Assembly (NCBI GenBank): GCA_023457935.1
Contig: JAEXBA010000021.1
Span: 1 to 31,924 of the forward strand
DNA length: 31,924 bases
Direction of reading: 5' to 3'
Source of the DNA: Bacteroidota bacterium
GTDB taxonomy: Bacteria; Bacteroidota; Bacteroidia; Flavobacteriales; Weeksellaceae
The notes under the pieces were generated by a model. It had not been told where the DNA came from. It did not search any database and worked only from the letters and a program-made list of their open reading frames with translations. A program made the position numbers and the translations under genes. This document shows positions 1 through 8,406 of this stretch, one piece after another; position 1 is the first letter of the stretch; each line of letters starts with the position of its first letter.

Positions 1-809
1 GAGCAATTTTTTCGAAAGCAGCAAAACGCCTCGGCATCAAAATAAAAAGACAGCGCTTCAGCAATCCGAAAGAAGCACAGACCGCTCTTGAACAAAATCT
101 GAAAAACAATATTCCAACAGGGTTGCAAGTTGGGGTTTTTAACCTTACTTATTTTCCCGAAGAATATAAATTTCACTTTAACGCCCACAATTTAGTGGTT
201 TACGGAAAACACGACGGAAATTTCCTCATCAGTGATCCGGTAATGGGCGAAACCACAACGCTTACCGAGCGGGAACTGGAAAAAGTGCGTTACGCAAAAG
301 GTGTTATGGCGCCGAAAGGCCACATGTACTATCCGGTTCATATTCCCGAAAACATCGATCTGAAAAATGCGATCATCAAAGGGATAAAAGATACGTGCGA
401 CAAAATGCTCGCTCCCGTTCCGATTATCGGCGTGAAAGCCATACGCTGGGTAGCGAAAAGCATCCCGAAATGGGCAGAAAAAAAAGGTGCAAAAACTACC
501 AACCATTATTTGGGACAGCTGATCAGAATGCAGGAAGAAATCGGGACCGGCGGTGGCGGATTCCGTTATATTTACGGCGCTTTTCTTCATGAATCGGCAG
601 ATATTCTGGATAAACCCGAACTGAAATCACTTTCAAAAGAGATTACTGCCATCGGCGACAAATGGAGAGATTTTGCTGTAGATATCGCTAGAGTGTATAA
701 AAACCGTAACTCCAAATCGGACATTTACAATCATCTTTCCAAAACGATGCTTGAAATTGCAGATGAAGAAGAAGCTTTTTTCAAAAAACTAAAGAAAGCG
801 ATACGTTAG
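1..809 (+). CDS. BtrH N-terminal-like protein, 5'-truncated by window edge
   Basis: The reading frame is open from base 3 with no stop, so the gene starts to the left of the window; the TTG at 123 is not a convincing start. About 268 residues are visible. The stretch reading VVYGKHDGNFLISDP (roughly residues 65-79 of the visible part) resembles the end of a papain/C39-like fold as in the butirosin protein BtrH, where the N-terminal domain is followed by a helical DUF4872-like part; the remainder here is helical and charged. BtrH moves an acyl group from an ACP to an acceptor, so an acyl-transfer role in pigment assembly is possible, but the catalytic Cys would lie upstream and cannot be checked. 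The stop codon overlaps the GTG start of the ABC ATPase (TAGTG), so translation is probably coupled. Family call is from memory. Confidence 0.6.
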   Translation, partial: AIFSKAAKRLGIKIKRQRFSNPKEAQTALEQNLKNNIPTGLQVGVFNLTYFPEEYKFHFNAHNLVVYGKHDGNFLISDPVMGETTTLTERELEKVRYAKGVMAPKGHMYYPVHIPENIDLKNAIIKGIKDTCDKMLAPVPIIGVKAIRWVAKSIPKWAEKKGAKTTNHYLGQLIRMQEEIGTGGGGFRYIYGAFLHESADILDKPELKSLSKEITAIGDKWRDFAVDIARVYKNRNSKSDIYNHLSKTMLEIADEEEAFFKKLKKAIR

Positions 810-1561
810 TGGCAAACATCATCGAAATAAAAAATCTCTACAAGAAATACAAAAACGCAGACGATTTCTCTGTGAAAGATTTCTCGATGGATATTGCAGA
901 AGGTGAAATTTTCGGAATTCTCGGCCCGAACGGCGCAGGAAAAACCACCTTGATTTCAATGCTTTGCGGATTGATTAAGCCTTCATCGGGAAACTTTACG
1001 ATTGACGGACTTTCGCCCAAAAACAAAATGACTTCCATTCAGAAGATCATCGGAATCGTTCCTCAGGAATACGCGCTCTACTCTACTTTAAGTTCACGCG
1101 AAAATCTGATGTTTTTCGGTGCGCTGTACGGATTAAAAGGCAATGTTCTCAAAAATAAAATTGAGGAAGGCCTTGAAAGAGTTGGTTTGAAAGACAAAGG
1201 AGACAAGAAAATCAAACATTTTTCCGGCGGTATGAAACGCCGCTGTAATCTTATTGCAGGAATTCTCCACGAACCGAAACTCCTTTTTTTGGATGAACCT
1301 ACGGTCGGCGTTGATGTTCAGTCAAGAAATGTGATTATTGAATACCTTCAGGAACTCAACAGAAAAGGCACAACCATTATTTATACTTCGCATCATCTTC
1401 AGGAAGCGGAAGAATTCTGTACCAGAATTGCCATTATCGATAACGGACAGCTTTACGCCATCGGCTCTCCGCAGGAACTGATTGAAAAAACACCGAACGC
1501 AAAAAACCTCGAAGACGTTTTTATTGCTTTAACCGGAAAAGAACTTCGCGATGCTGTATAA
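809..1561 (+). CDS. ABC transporter ATP-binding protein
   Basis: A 250-residue ABC ATPase. Walker A is GPNGAGKT (residues 39-46), the signature is FSGGMKRR (138-145), Walker B is LLFLDEP (158-164), and the H-loop lies in YTSHHLQEAEE. The pattern fits the ABC-2 (DrrA/NatA-like) exporter class. The GTG start overlaps the previous stop, and the last 11 bases overlap the permease gene, so the two subunits are translated together. In the cluster it most likely powers movement of the pigment or a lipid-linked precursor across or out of the inner membrane. Homologous ABC pairs are a regular part of flexirubin clusters; the substrate is inferred from position only. Confidence 0.93.
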   Translation: MANIIEIKNLYKKYKNADDFSVKDFSMDIAEGEIFGILGPNGAGKTTLISMLCGLIKPSSGNFTIDGLSPKNKMTSIQKIIGIVPQEYALYSTLSSRENLMFFGALYGLKGNVLKNKIEEGLERVGLKDKGDKKIKHFSGGMKRRCNLIAGILHEPKLLFLDEPTVGVDVQSRNVIIEYLQELNRKGTTIIYTSHHLQEAEEFCTRIAIIDNGQLYAIGSPQELIEKTPNAKNLEDVFIALTGKELRDAV

Positions 1562-2834
1562 ACTCTGGAGAGCCATTTGGAAAGAAATTCTGCTGCTGAA
1601 ACGTGACATTGGCGGACTGATCATCATTTTCATCATGCCGCTGATTCTGATTATCACGGTAACGCTGATTCAGGATAGCACTTTCAAAAATTACGAGGAA
1701 ACAAAAGTTCCTGTGATTTTTGTGGACAATGACAAAGGTGATGTTTCTCAACTCATTGTGGAACAGATTAAAAAAAATAAATCCCTCGAACTCGTCACTG
1801 GAAAATTCAACGAAAATTCTGCAAAAATTGCGGTTTTTGGCGGCGAGTACCAACTGGCAATTGTTCTTCCGGAAAACCTCTCTTCGGAACTGAACGAAAA
1901 TATCAATTCGAAAGTGGAAACCATTCTCGGATCTCTGGGTTACAGCGAAGCGATTACAGATACTGTCCAGGTTGCTCCAAAACCGGAACCAACAAAAGGA
2001 AAGGAAATACATTTTTATTTTGACCCGGCGACGAGTGTTTACTTCAAAAATGATGTTCAGAACACGATTGACAAAATTATCGTTGATATTGAAAATCAGA
2101 AGATTTACAGTGCATTTCAGGATCAGCTCGGTTCGGATGTCAACATGAAAGACGACGACAATCTTATTGCCTACCGCGAAATTCTTCCCGTGAAAGACAG
2201 TAAAAATGTGAAACCCAATTCCGTGCAGCATAATGTTCCGGCCTGGGCTTTGGTTGCGATGTTTTTCATTGTCATTCCGCTCTCCGTTAATCTTGTAAAG
2301 GAAAAAAATCAGGGAACTGTCATCCGCGTTTTATCGAGTCCTACACCTTATTACATTCATGTTCTGGGAAAAACCGTTACGTATCTCATCATCTGTATTA
2401 TTCAGTTTCTGATGATGCTGGCGGTCGGAATGTATCTGTTCCCATACCTTGGACTTCCGGCGCTGGAAATTTCCGGACAGATTTTCAAACTGCTTTTCGT
2501 AACTGTTTTCGCAGGTTTAGCCGCCATCGGTTTTGGAATTCTTATTGGAACCGTTGCAGAAACTCAGGAACAGGGCGCTCCTTTTGGCGCAACTGCAGTG
2601 ATTGTTTTGGCCGCTCTTGGGGGAATTTTCGTTCCGGTTTTCCTGATGCCCGAAATCATGCAGCAAGTCGCCGAATTTTCGCCAATGAACTGGGGATTGC
2701 AGGCCTATCACAGCATTATTCTCCGCGGAGGCAATATTGTAAGCATACTTCCGAAAGCTGCGCTGCTGCTTCTTTTCTATTTAATTACCGTAACTATTGC
2801 CCTTGTTTATGAAAGAAGACACCATACACTCTGA
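1551..2834 (+). CDS. ABC-2 type transporter permease
   Basis: A 427-residue membrane protein with the ABC-2 permease layout of the YhgE/DrrB-like type. One N-terminal helix (about residues 18-40, rich in Ile/Leu) is followed by a long extracytoplasmic domain (about 45-225) and then five or six hydrophobic segments up to residue 420. The fragment LVKEKNQGTVIRVLSSP near 247-263 is the usual cytoplasmic coupling region. The ATG at 1551 lies inside the ATPase gene. The end of the gene overlaps the start of the downstream thioesterase by about 26 bases, which keeps the unit compact. It forms the membrane part of the exporter with the preceding ATPase. Confidence 0.92.
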   Translation: MLYKLWRAIWKEILLLKRDIGGLIIIFIMPLILIITVTLIQDSTFKNYEETKVPVIFVDNDKGDVSQLIVEQIKKNKSLELVTGKFNENSAKIAVFGGEYQLAIVLPENLSSELNENINSKVETILGSLGYSEAITDTVQVAPKPEPTKGKEIHFYFDPATSVYFKNDVQNTIDKIIVDIENQKIYSAFQDQLGSDVNMKDDDNLIAYREILPVKDSKNVKPNSVQHNVPAWALVAMFFIVIPLSVNLVKEKNQGTVIRVLSSPTPYYIHVLGKTVTYLIICIIQFLMMLAVGMYLFPYLGLPALEISGQIFKLLFVTVFAGLAAIGFGILIGTVAETQEQGAPFGATAVIVLAALGGIFVPVFLMPEIMQQVAEFSPMNWGLQAYHSIILRGGNIVSILPKAALLLLFYLITVTIALVYERRHHTL

Positions 2835-3246
2835 TAAAATCATAAAAAACATTCATACCACAAGAGTGCGTTTTAATGAGTGCGATCCGCTTGGAATTGT
2901 ATGGCACGGTCATTATATCGTTTATTTTGAAGACGGCCGCGAAGCATTCGGAAACGAGCATGGAATTTCTTATCTTGATGTTCAGCGGAACGGCTATGCA
3001 ACACCGATTGTAAAAACATCTACCGAACATTTCGTATCTTTAAAATATGGTGAAACGGTTCGTATTGAAACCACTTTCATCAATACTCAAACTGCGAAAA
3101 TGATTTTCCGTTACGAGCTTTTCAATGAAGAAAACAAACTGGTCTGCTCCGGAGAAACGGTTCAGGTTTTTGTAGATTTGGAAGGAAATCTGCAGCTTTA
3201 CAATCCTGAGTTTTTCCAGAACTGGAAAGATAAAATGGGACTTTAA
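2809..3246 (+). CDS. acyl-CoA/acyl-ACP thioesterase, 4HBT hot-dog family
   Basis: A 145-residue single hot-dog domain. The N-terminal motif FNECDPLGIVWHGHYIVYFE (residues 22-41) matches the 4HBT/YbgC signature, with the catalytic Asp26 and the conserved His/Tyr that follow. I chose the ATG at 2809 rather than the TTG at 2797 because the fold signature then begins at the usual distance from the start. The gene begins inside the end of the permease gene. Family members hydrolyse thioesters; here it could release or edit acyl chains on the cluster's ACPs. Aryl-polyene clusters of proteobacteria also carry a 4HBT thioesterase, which supports the role, but substrate is inferred. Confidence 0.88.
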   Translation: MKEDTIHSDKIIKNIHTTRVRFNECDPLGIVWHGHYIVYFEDGREAFGNEHGISYLDVQRNGYATPIVKTSTEHFVSLKYGETVRIETTFINTQTAKMIFRYELFNEENKLVCSGETVQVFVDLEGNLQLYNPEFFQNWKDKMGL

Positions 3247-3278
3247 TCCGCACAATTCTTCACTTTTGAGGACTTAAT

Positions 3279-4433
3279 ATGAAAATATCAACATACATAA
3301 CCGATTACAACTGCGTCACACCTTTAGGTTTTGATGTGGAATCCAACTGGAAAAATGTTGTGGAAGGCAGATCGGGAATTTCAAAACATCAGATTATTGA
3401 AGGACAGCCGGAATTTTTGGCTTCCATGATTTATGATGAAGCGCTGAATGAAAAGTTTACTAAAGAATTTGAAAATCAGGAATTCACGCGGCTTGAAAAA
3501 ATGCTTTTGCTGAGTTTAAAGCCTTTGATCGAAAAAAATCCGGTCTCAGAAAAATCAGTTTTAATACTTTCCACCACAAAAGGAAATGTAAGTTCAATTA
3601 AAAATCAGTCTGAGCCACCAAAAAGTGCTTACTTATCCGAATTGGCTCAAAAAATTGCCGGATATTTCGGTTTCCGAGCAAAACCGGGTGTTATTTCGAA
3701 TGCGTGCGTTTCCGGCGTTATGGCGGTTTCGGTTGCTAAGAATTTAATTGAATGCGGCAAATATGATGATGCTTTCGTTATTGCGGGCGATGAAGTTTCC
3801 GGGTTTGTGATTTCGGGATTTAATTCTTTTCAGGCGTTGAGTCCGAATCCCTGCAAACCTTATGATGAAAGCCGCGACGGAATTTCAATCGGCGAAGCTG
3901 CCGCAGCAGTTTATGTAACCAAAGAAGCTCTCACCGAAAATTTTAGTTATAAAATTATTGGAGAAAGCGCAGTGAATGACGCCAATCACATTTCCGGACC
4001 TTCAAGAACAGGAGAAGGACTTTTCCGAAGTATTCAGAATGCAATCAAAGAAGCCAAAATTTCACCTGAAGACATTGATTTCCTTTCCGCACACGGAACG
4101 GCAACTGTTTACAACGATGAAATGGAAAGCATCGCATTCACAAGAGCCGGTTTGAATGACGTTCCGGTAAACAGTCTGAAAGCATTTTACGGTCACACTT
4201 TGGGAACTGCGGGCTTGCTTGAATTGATTATTGCCATGGAATCAGCTAAACATAGTTTACTGATCGCTTCAAAAAACTTTGAAAAATCAGGTGTTTCGCA
4301 TCCGATTAATATTATAAAGGAAAATCAGGAGAAGGAAATCAATATGATTCTGAAAACGGCTTCCGGATTTGGTGGCTGTAATGCAGCAGTAATTCTGAAA
4401 AAGGAAAAACCAACTGATTCAATAACGAAATAA
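3279..4433 (+). CDS. beta-ketoacyl-ACP synthase (FabF/KAS II-like), catalytically complete
   Basis: A 384-residue thiolase-fold ketosynthase, slightly shorter than FabF (about 410). The catalytic triad is intact: Cys143 in SNACVSG, His272 in SAHGTATVYND, and His306 in KAFYGHTLGTAG. It condenses malonyl-ACP with an acyl primer and is expected to elongate the polyene. The N-terminus (MKISTYITDYNCVTPLG) lacks the usual VVITG(M/L)G stretch and the chain looks more diverged than the other two active ketosynthases at 5400 and 15937. It is followed one base later by a 52-residue membrane protein, and then by a truncated ketosynthase-like protein, so it might need a partner subunit as in KSalpha/KSbeta pairs (inference). 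Confidence 0.92.
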   Translation: MKISTYITDYNCVTPLGFDVESNWKNVVEGRSGISKHQIIEGQPEFLASMIYDEALNEKFTKEFENQEFTRLEKMLLLSLKPLIEKNPVSEKSVLILSTTKGNVSSIKNQSEPPKSAYLSELAQKIAGYFGFRAKPGVISNACVSGVMAVSVAKNLIECGKYDDAFVIAGDEVSGFVISGFNSFQALSPNPCKPYDESRDGISIGEAAAAVYVTKEALTENFSYKIIGESAVNDANHISGPSRTGEGLFRSIQNAIKEAKISPEDIDFLSAHGTATVYNDEMESIAFTRAGLNDVPVNSLKAFYGHTLGTAGLLELIIAMESAKHSLLIASKNFEKSGVSHPINIIKENQEKEINMILKTASGFGGCNAAVILKKEKPTDSITK

Positions 4434-4434
4434 T

Positions 4435-4593
4435 ATGAAAAAAGCGCTTATTTTCTTGCTAGGTTTTCTTTTGGGCTTCATCGTTTTCCGGTTTGTGGCA
4501 AACATGGAAACTACAACTGCATTACTGATTTCTTTTCTTGCCAGCCTGTTAACATTTGTAATAAGTCCGAAAAAAAGAAATATTAACGAATGA
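4435..4593 (+). CDS. small two-helix membrane protein, 52 aa
   Basis: A short open frame with an ATG one base after the ketosynthase stop and a TGA that overlaps the next ATG (ATGA at 4590), which is the spacing expected of a real operon gene. The product starts MKKALIFLLGFLLGF and contains two hydrophobic segments (about residues 4-21 and 27-44) joined by a short polar turn, ending in a basic tail PKKRN. No enzymatic motif is visible. It could anchor the synthase subunits at the inner membrane or act as a small transporter accessory; neither is shown by the sequence. Its size puts it below the cut-off of many gene callers. I do not recognise a family. Confidence 0.72.
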   Translation: MKKALIFLLGFLLGFIVFRFVANMETTTALLISFLASLLTFVISPKKRNINE

Positions 4594-5129
4594 AGACACT
4601 GAAAATCTGCCTGATAGAGAATTCAGAAATAGTGATTGACGGAAAATCGGCCTTCAAAAGTGATGACGCTGTTTTTACTGATTTCGCCAAGAAAGTCTAT
4701 AAAGAATTCAGTTTCGATTATCCGAAATTCCATAAAATGGATGCGCTGAGCAAACTGGCCTTTATCGCAGCAGAAATGATTCTGAAAGACCATAAAACCG
4801 AAAATACAGCGCTGGTTCTGGCGAACCGATCTTCAAGTCTGGATACGGATATGACCTATCAGGAAAGTATTAATTCAAGCGAAAATTATTTTCCGAGTCC
4901 TGCAGTTTTTGTTTACACGCTTCCAAATATCTGTATAGGCGAAATCAGTATCCGTCACAAGCTTCACAGCGAAAATGCTTTTTTTGTCCTTGATGATCAC
5001 GACGAAGATTTCCTGAAAACCTACAGCGAAAATCTGCTGACTTCCGGAAAAGCAGATCAGGTACTTTGCGGTTGGACGGAATTGTACCGGGATAGTTATA
5101 AAGCTTTTGTATATTTGCTCACTTCATAA
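4590..5129 (+). CDS. truncated ketosynthase-like protein (chain-length-factor-like), no catalytic Cys
   Basis: A 179-residue protein that resembles only the N-terminal half of a ketosynthase. The segment around FPSPAVFVYTLPNICIGEIS (residues 101-120) matches the pre-active-site helix region of KS folds, and ADQVLCGWTE (155-164) matches the strand after the active-site helix. At the place where active enzymes have Cys the chain reads FFVLDDHDE, so there is no nucleophile, and the C-terminal half with both His residues is absent. Proteobacterial aryl-polyene clusters contain a short 'chain length factor' of this type. It probably pairs with an active ketosynthase. It is joined by ATGA overlap to the upstream membrane protein and followed 9 bases later by the ACP gene. 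Confidence 0.7.
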   Translation: MKTLKICLIENSEIVIDGKSAFKSDDAVFTDFAKKVYKEFSFDYPKFHKMDALSKLAFIAAEMILKDHKTENTALVLANRSSSLDTDMTYQESINSSENYFPSPAVFVYTLPNICIGEISIRHKLHSENAFFVLDDHDEDFLKTYSENLLTSGKADQVLCGWTELYRDSYKAFVYLLTS

Positions 5130-5138
5130 AATACGACA

Positions 5139-5396
5139 ATGGAAAACCTTAGAGAAGAATTAAAACACAAAATCATCAGCGTTCTTAACCTTGAAGACGT
5201 AGCACCTGAAGATATCGAAACCAATGCACCTCTTTTCGGCAGCGGACTTGGCCTTGACAGCATTGATGCACTTGAACTGATTGTACTTCTGGACAAAGAA
5301 TACGGTATTAAACTGGCCGATCCTAAGAAAGGAAAAGAAATTTTCGAAAGCATTGAAACGATGGCTTCTTACATTGAAGCAAACCGCACAAAATAA
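5139..5396 (+). CDS. acyl carrier protein
   Basis: An 85-residue acidic carrier protein. The phosphopantetheine site is Ser41 in LGLDSIDALEL, and the rest fits a four-helix ACP (N-terminal helix REELKHKIISVL, acidic helix II after Ser41). It would carry the growing aryl-polyene chain as a thioester between the ketosynthases, ketoreductase and dehydratase. It sits three bases in front of the ketosynthase at 5400, which suggests that these two work together. A second ACP of the same kind lies at 17171. The housekeeping ACP is expected elsewhere in the genome, so this one is taken to be pathway-specific. Confidence 0.93.
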   Translation: MENLREELKHKIISVLNLEDVAPEDIETNAPLFGSGLGLDSIDALELIVLLDKEYGIKLADPKKGKEIFESIETMASYIEANRTK

Positions 5397-5399
5397 TTC

Positions 5400-6599
5400 A
5401 TGAGCAGAAAAGTTGCTGTTACCGGAATGGGCGTTATATCCTGCATTGGAAACAATGTTCAGGAAAATTTTGATTCCCTCATCAATTCCCGTCACGGCAT
5501 TTCTGACATTGAAATTCTGGAAACCAACCGCCGCGGCAAAGTGAAACTGGGAGAAATAAAGCTTACCAACGAAGAACTTATCGCAAAAATCGGTCTTCCC
5601 GAAGAAAACAACTACACCAGAAGTACACTTCTCGGAATTATCGCAGCCAAAGAAGCCGTGGAAAGTGCCGGAATTACAGACATTAACGAGTTCCGGACGG
5701 GCTTGATTTCCTCGACCAGTGTGGGCGGAATGGATATTACCGAGAAATATTTCTATACCTACGAAAATCATCCCGACAAACAGAAATACATTGCCGCTCA
5801 CGACGCCGGACATTCATCTATGGCGATAGCCGATGTTTTGGGTCTGAAAGGAATGGTTTCTACGATTTCTACCGCGTGTTCATCGGCAGCAAATGCCATT
5901 ATGATGGGTGCAAAACTGATTAACAGCGGTGTTCTGGACAGAGTAATTGTTGGCGGAACCGACGCACTTTCAAAATTTACTTTGAACGGTTTCAGTACTT
6001 TGATGATTGTTACCGATACTTACAATACACCTTTTGATGACGACAGAAAAGGTCTGAATTTGGGTGAAGCTGCCGGATTTCTGGTTCTGGAAAGTGACGA
6101 AACGGTGAAAAAAGGAAACAAAAAAGTTCTCGGTTATCTTTCCGGATTTGCCAATGCCAACGATGCGCATCATCAGACTGCTTCTTCGGAAGACGGAACC
6201 GGTGCTTATCTCGCAATGGAAAAATCCCTCAAAATGTCCGGACTGAAAACGGAAGATATCGATTACATCAACGTTCACGGAACAGCGACACCGAACAACG
6301 ATCTTTCTGAAGGAACCGCAATGATCCGGATTTTCGGAGAGGAAAATGTTCCGGAATTCAGTTCGACAAAAGCATTTACCGGACATACTTTGGCCGCAGC
6401 AGCAGGAATTGAAGCGGTTTATTCACTATTGGCCATAAATAACGGTGTTATTTTTCCGAATCTGAATTTTAAGACGAAAATGCAGGAATTCAATCTGATT
6501 CCGGAAACCGAAGTGAAAAACAAGGAAATCAACCAAGTTCTTTCCAATTCTTTCGGATTTGGCGGCAACTGTTCCACATTAATTTTTTCAAAATCATGA
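5400..6599 (+). CDS. beta-ketoacyl-ACP synthase (FabF-like), catalytically complete
   Basis: A 399-residue ketosynthase that begins with the typical KVAVTGMGVISCIG. The catalytic residues are Cys160 in STACSSAAN, His293 in NVHGTATPNND and His329 in KAFTGHTLAAAAG. The C-terminus SNSFGFGGNCSTLIF is the canonical FabF ending. It is likely to be the main chain-extending enzyme for the polyene. Its last four bases (ATGA) overlap the start of a ketosynthase-like protein that lacks the catalytic triad, an arrangement that recalls KSalpha/KSbeta pairs of type II polyketide pathways. The pairing is an inference from order and from the lost residues. Confidence 0.95.
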   Translation: MSRKVAVTGMGVISCIGNNVQENFDSLINSRHGISDIEILETNRRGKVKLGEIKLTNEELIAKIGLPEENNYTRSTLLGIIAAKEAVESAGITDINEFRTGLISSTSVGGMDITEKYFYTYENHPDKQKYIAAHDAGHSSMAIADVLGLKGMVSTISTACSSAANAIMMGAKLINSGVLDRVIVGGTDALSKFTLNGFSTLMIVTDTYNTPFDDDRKGLNLGEAAGFLVLESDETVKKGNKKVLGYLSGFANANDAHHQTASSEDGTGAYLAMEKSLKMSGLKTEDIDYINVHGTATPNNDLSEGTAMIRIFGEENVPEFSSTKAFTGHTLAAAAGIEAVYSLLAINNGVIFPNLNFKTKMQEFNLIPETEVKNKEINQVLSNSFGFGGNCSTLIFSKS

Positions 6600-7660
6600 A
6601 GCCGGTTTATGTAAACAGCGCGAAATGCGTGTCGGTTCAGGATACGCTGTACGATTTCTCTTTTGAAAAACTGAAACCCGAAAATTCGCAGATTCTGCTG
6701 AATGCTGTCGCACCGAATTATAAGGAATATATTCCGCCCGCTCTGATTCGCAGAATGTCCAAAACCGTGAAAATGAGCTCGGTTGCGGCTCAGAAAGCAC
6801 TGGAAGAAGCCGGCGTTCAAAATCCTGATGCAATTATTGTCGGAACCGGAATGGGCTGTGAAGAAGATTCCGAAAAATTCCTGAAAAACGTCATTGAAAA
6901 TGATGAAGAGTTTCTGACTCCAACCCATTTTATACAGTCGACTCACAACACAGTTGCGGGACAGATTGCCTTGGTGAACACCTGCCATTCCTACAATTTT
7001 ACGTACGTAAACTCTGGTTCTTCGCTGGAAATGAGTCTTTTAGATGCAAAACTTCAGCTTGAAAACGACGAAGCTCACAATGTTCTGGTTGGCGCAACTG
7101 ATGAAAAAGCAGCCCGCACAATGGAACTGTACAGCTTGAACGGCACTTTGAAAAAGGAAGAGGAATTGCCTGTTGACATTCTGAAATCCAATACTCAAGG
7201 TGTAATTTGGGGCGAAGGTTCTTCATTTTTTGTATTGAGCGATCATAAGCAGGAATCGACATTTAGTGAACTGCAGGATGTTACTTTTATTAACAGACTT
7301 GAAATCTCTGAAGTAAAAGGTTTTGCTGAAAAATTTCTTCAAAAAAACGGACTGAATTTCTCACAAATTGATGTGATCATTCTTGGCATCAGTGGTGATG
7401 TAGCTTCTGATATTTACTATAAGGAAATTCAAAAGGAATTTGCTGATTCTCAACAGCTTTACTTTAAACATTTGAGCGGTGAATTCAATACGGCAAGCGG
7501 TTTTGCATTCTTTATTGCAAATCAGATCCTGAAAAACCAGGAGATTCCTGAAGTCATGAAACTTAATGATTTAAAAAAGGAAAACATCAATAACATTCTG
7601 ATTTACAATCATCTTTCAGGTGAAGATCATTCGTTTACACTGCTAAAAAGTGCGAAATGA
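6596..7660 (+). CDS. ketosynthase-like protein lacking Cys-His-His triad (KSbeta/CLF-like)
   Basis: A 354-residue thiolase-fold protein with recognisable KS landmarks: IIVGTGMGCEED near 80-91, TPTHFIQSTHNTVAGQIAL near 108-126, and VLVGATDE near 163-170. The residue aligned with the active-site Cys is Gly141 (VNSGSSLEM). The first His motif (HGTATP) is replaced by LGISGDVAS near 263-271, and the second (GHT) by GEF near 295-297. All three catalytic positions are therefore changed, so it cannot be a normal condensing enzyme. By analogy with KSbeta/chain-length factors it may form a heterodimer with the upstream ketosynthase. It overlaps that gene by ATGA and overlaps the deacetylase downstream by ATGA as well. 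Confidence 0.82.
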   Translation: MKPVYVNSAKCVSVQDTLYDFSFEKLKPENSQILLNAVAPNYKEYIPPALIRRMSKTVKMSSVAAQKALEEAGVQNPDAIIVGTGMGCEEDSEKFLKNVIENDEEFLTPTHFIQSTHNTVAGQIALVNTCHSYNFTYVNSGSSLEMSLLDAKLQLENDEAHNVLVGATDEKAARTMELYSLNGTLKKEEELPVDILKSNTQGVIWGEGSSFFVLSDHKQESTFSELQDVTFINRLEISEVKGFAEKFLQKNGLNFSQIDVIILGISGDVASDIYYKEIQKEFADSQQLYFKHLSGEFNTASGFAFFIANQILKNQEIPEVMKLNDLKKENINNILIYNHLSGEDHSFTLLKSAK

Positions 7661-8406
7661 AATTCCGGATTTCGGTTTTTGTACTGATTATTGCACTGAT
7701 TTTCTGTGTTCTTCTGAGTGCCGAATTGTGGATATATCTTTTGCTTTTTATAATTTTCGGTTTTATAACTTTTTTGGGCGTTGTGAATATGGATTTCAAC
7801 TGGTTTATGAAAAATATAACCGGAAATCCTAAGATTTCAGAAAAAAACATTGCACTTACTTTTGACGACGGCCCTACAGAATTCACTTCGGGATTTCTTG
7901 AACTGTTAGAAAAATACAATCAGAAAGCTACTTTTTTCTGCATCGGAAAACAGATCGAAAAATATCCTGAAATCCTAAAACAGACCGTAAAAAACGGTCA
8001 TGAAATCGGGAATCATACATTTTCTCATTCCAACAGAACCGGATTTCTTACTGTTACAGAAATGATCGATGAGATCAAAAAAAATGATGAAATTATTCTG
8101 AAAGAAACGGGAATCAACAACAGTCTGTACCGTCCGCCGTTCGGAATTACCAACCCAAATATCGCAAAAGCCATCAGAAAAACGGGTAAACTTTCTGTTG
8201 GTTGGAATATACGCTCCTTTGATACCGCCATTTCCGAAGAAGAAAAAATCCTGAAACGGATTATTCCGAATATCAAACCAGGAAGCATTATCCTGCTTCA
8301 TGACACTTCAGAAAAATCAATGCGTGTATTGGAACAGATATTGTTATTTTTGCAGCGTGAAAATTACAGAAGCCTAACAGTTTCTGAATTACTAGAACTC
8401 AAATAA
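7657..8406 (+). CDS. polysaccharide deacetylase (NodB, CE4) family membrane-anchored protein
   Basis: A 249-residue protein with two hydrophobic segments at the N-terminus (about residues 5-22 and 26-43) followed by a NodB homology domain. Motif 1 is TFDDGPT (68-74), motif 2 is HTFSH (120-124) with the two metal-binding His, motif 3 is RPPFG (159-163), and a late LLHDTSE motif is at 214-220. All metal-binding residues are present, so it should be an active metal-dependent deacetylase. Why a pigment cluster needs one is not clear; it might trim an N-acetyl group from an acceptor sugar or remodel the envelope. It overlaps both neighbours by 1-4 bases, so it is a full member of the operon. Confidence 0.9.
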   Translation: MKFRISVFVLIIALIFCVLLSAELWIYLLLFIIFGFITFLGVVNMDFNWFMKNITGNPKISEKNIALTFDDGPTEFTSGFLELLEKYNQKATFFCIGKQIEKYPEILKQTVKNGHEIGNHTFSHSNRTGFLTVTEMIDEIKKNDEIILKETGINNSLYRPPFGITNPNIAKAIRKTGKLSVGWNIRSFDTAISEEEKILKRIIPNIKPGSIILLHDTSEKSMRVLEQILLFLQRENYRSLTVSELLELK

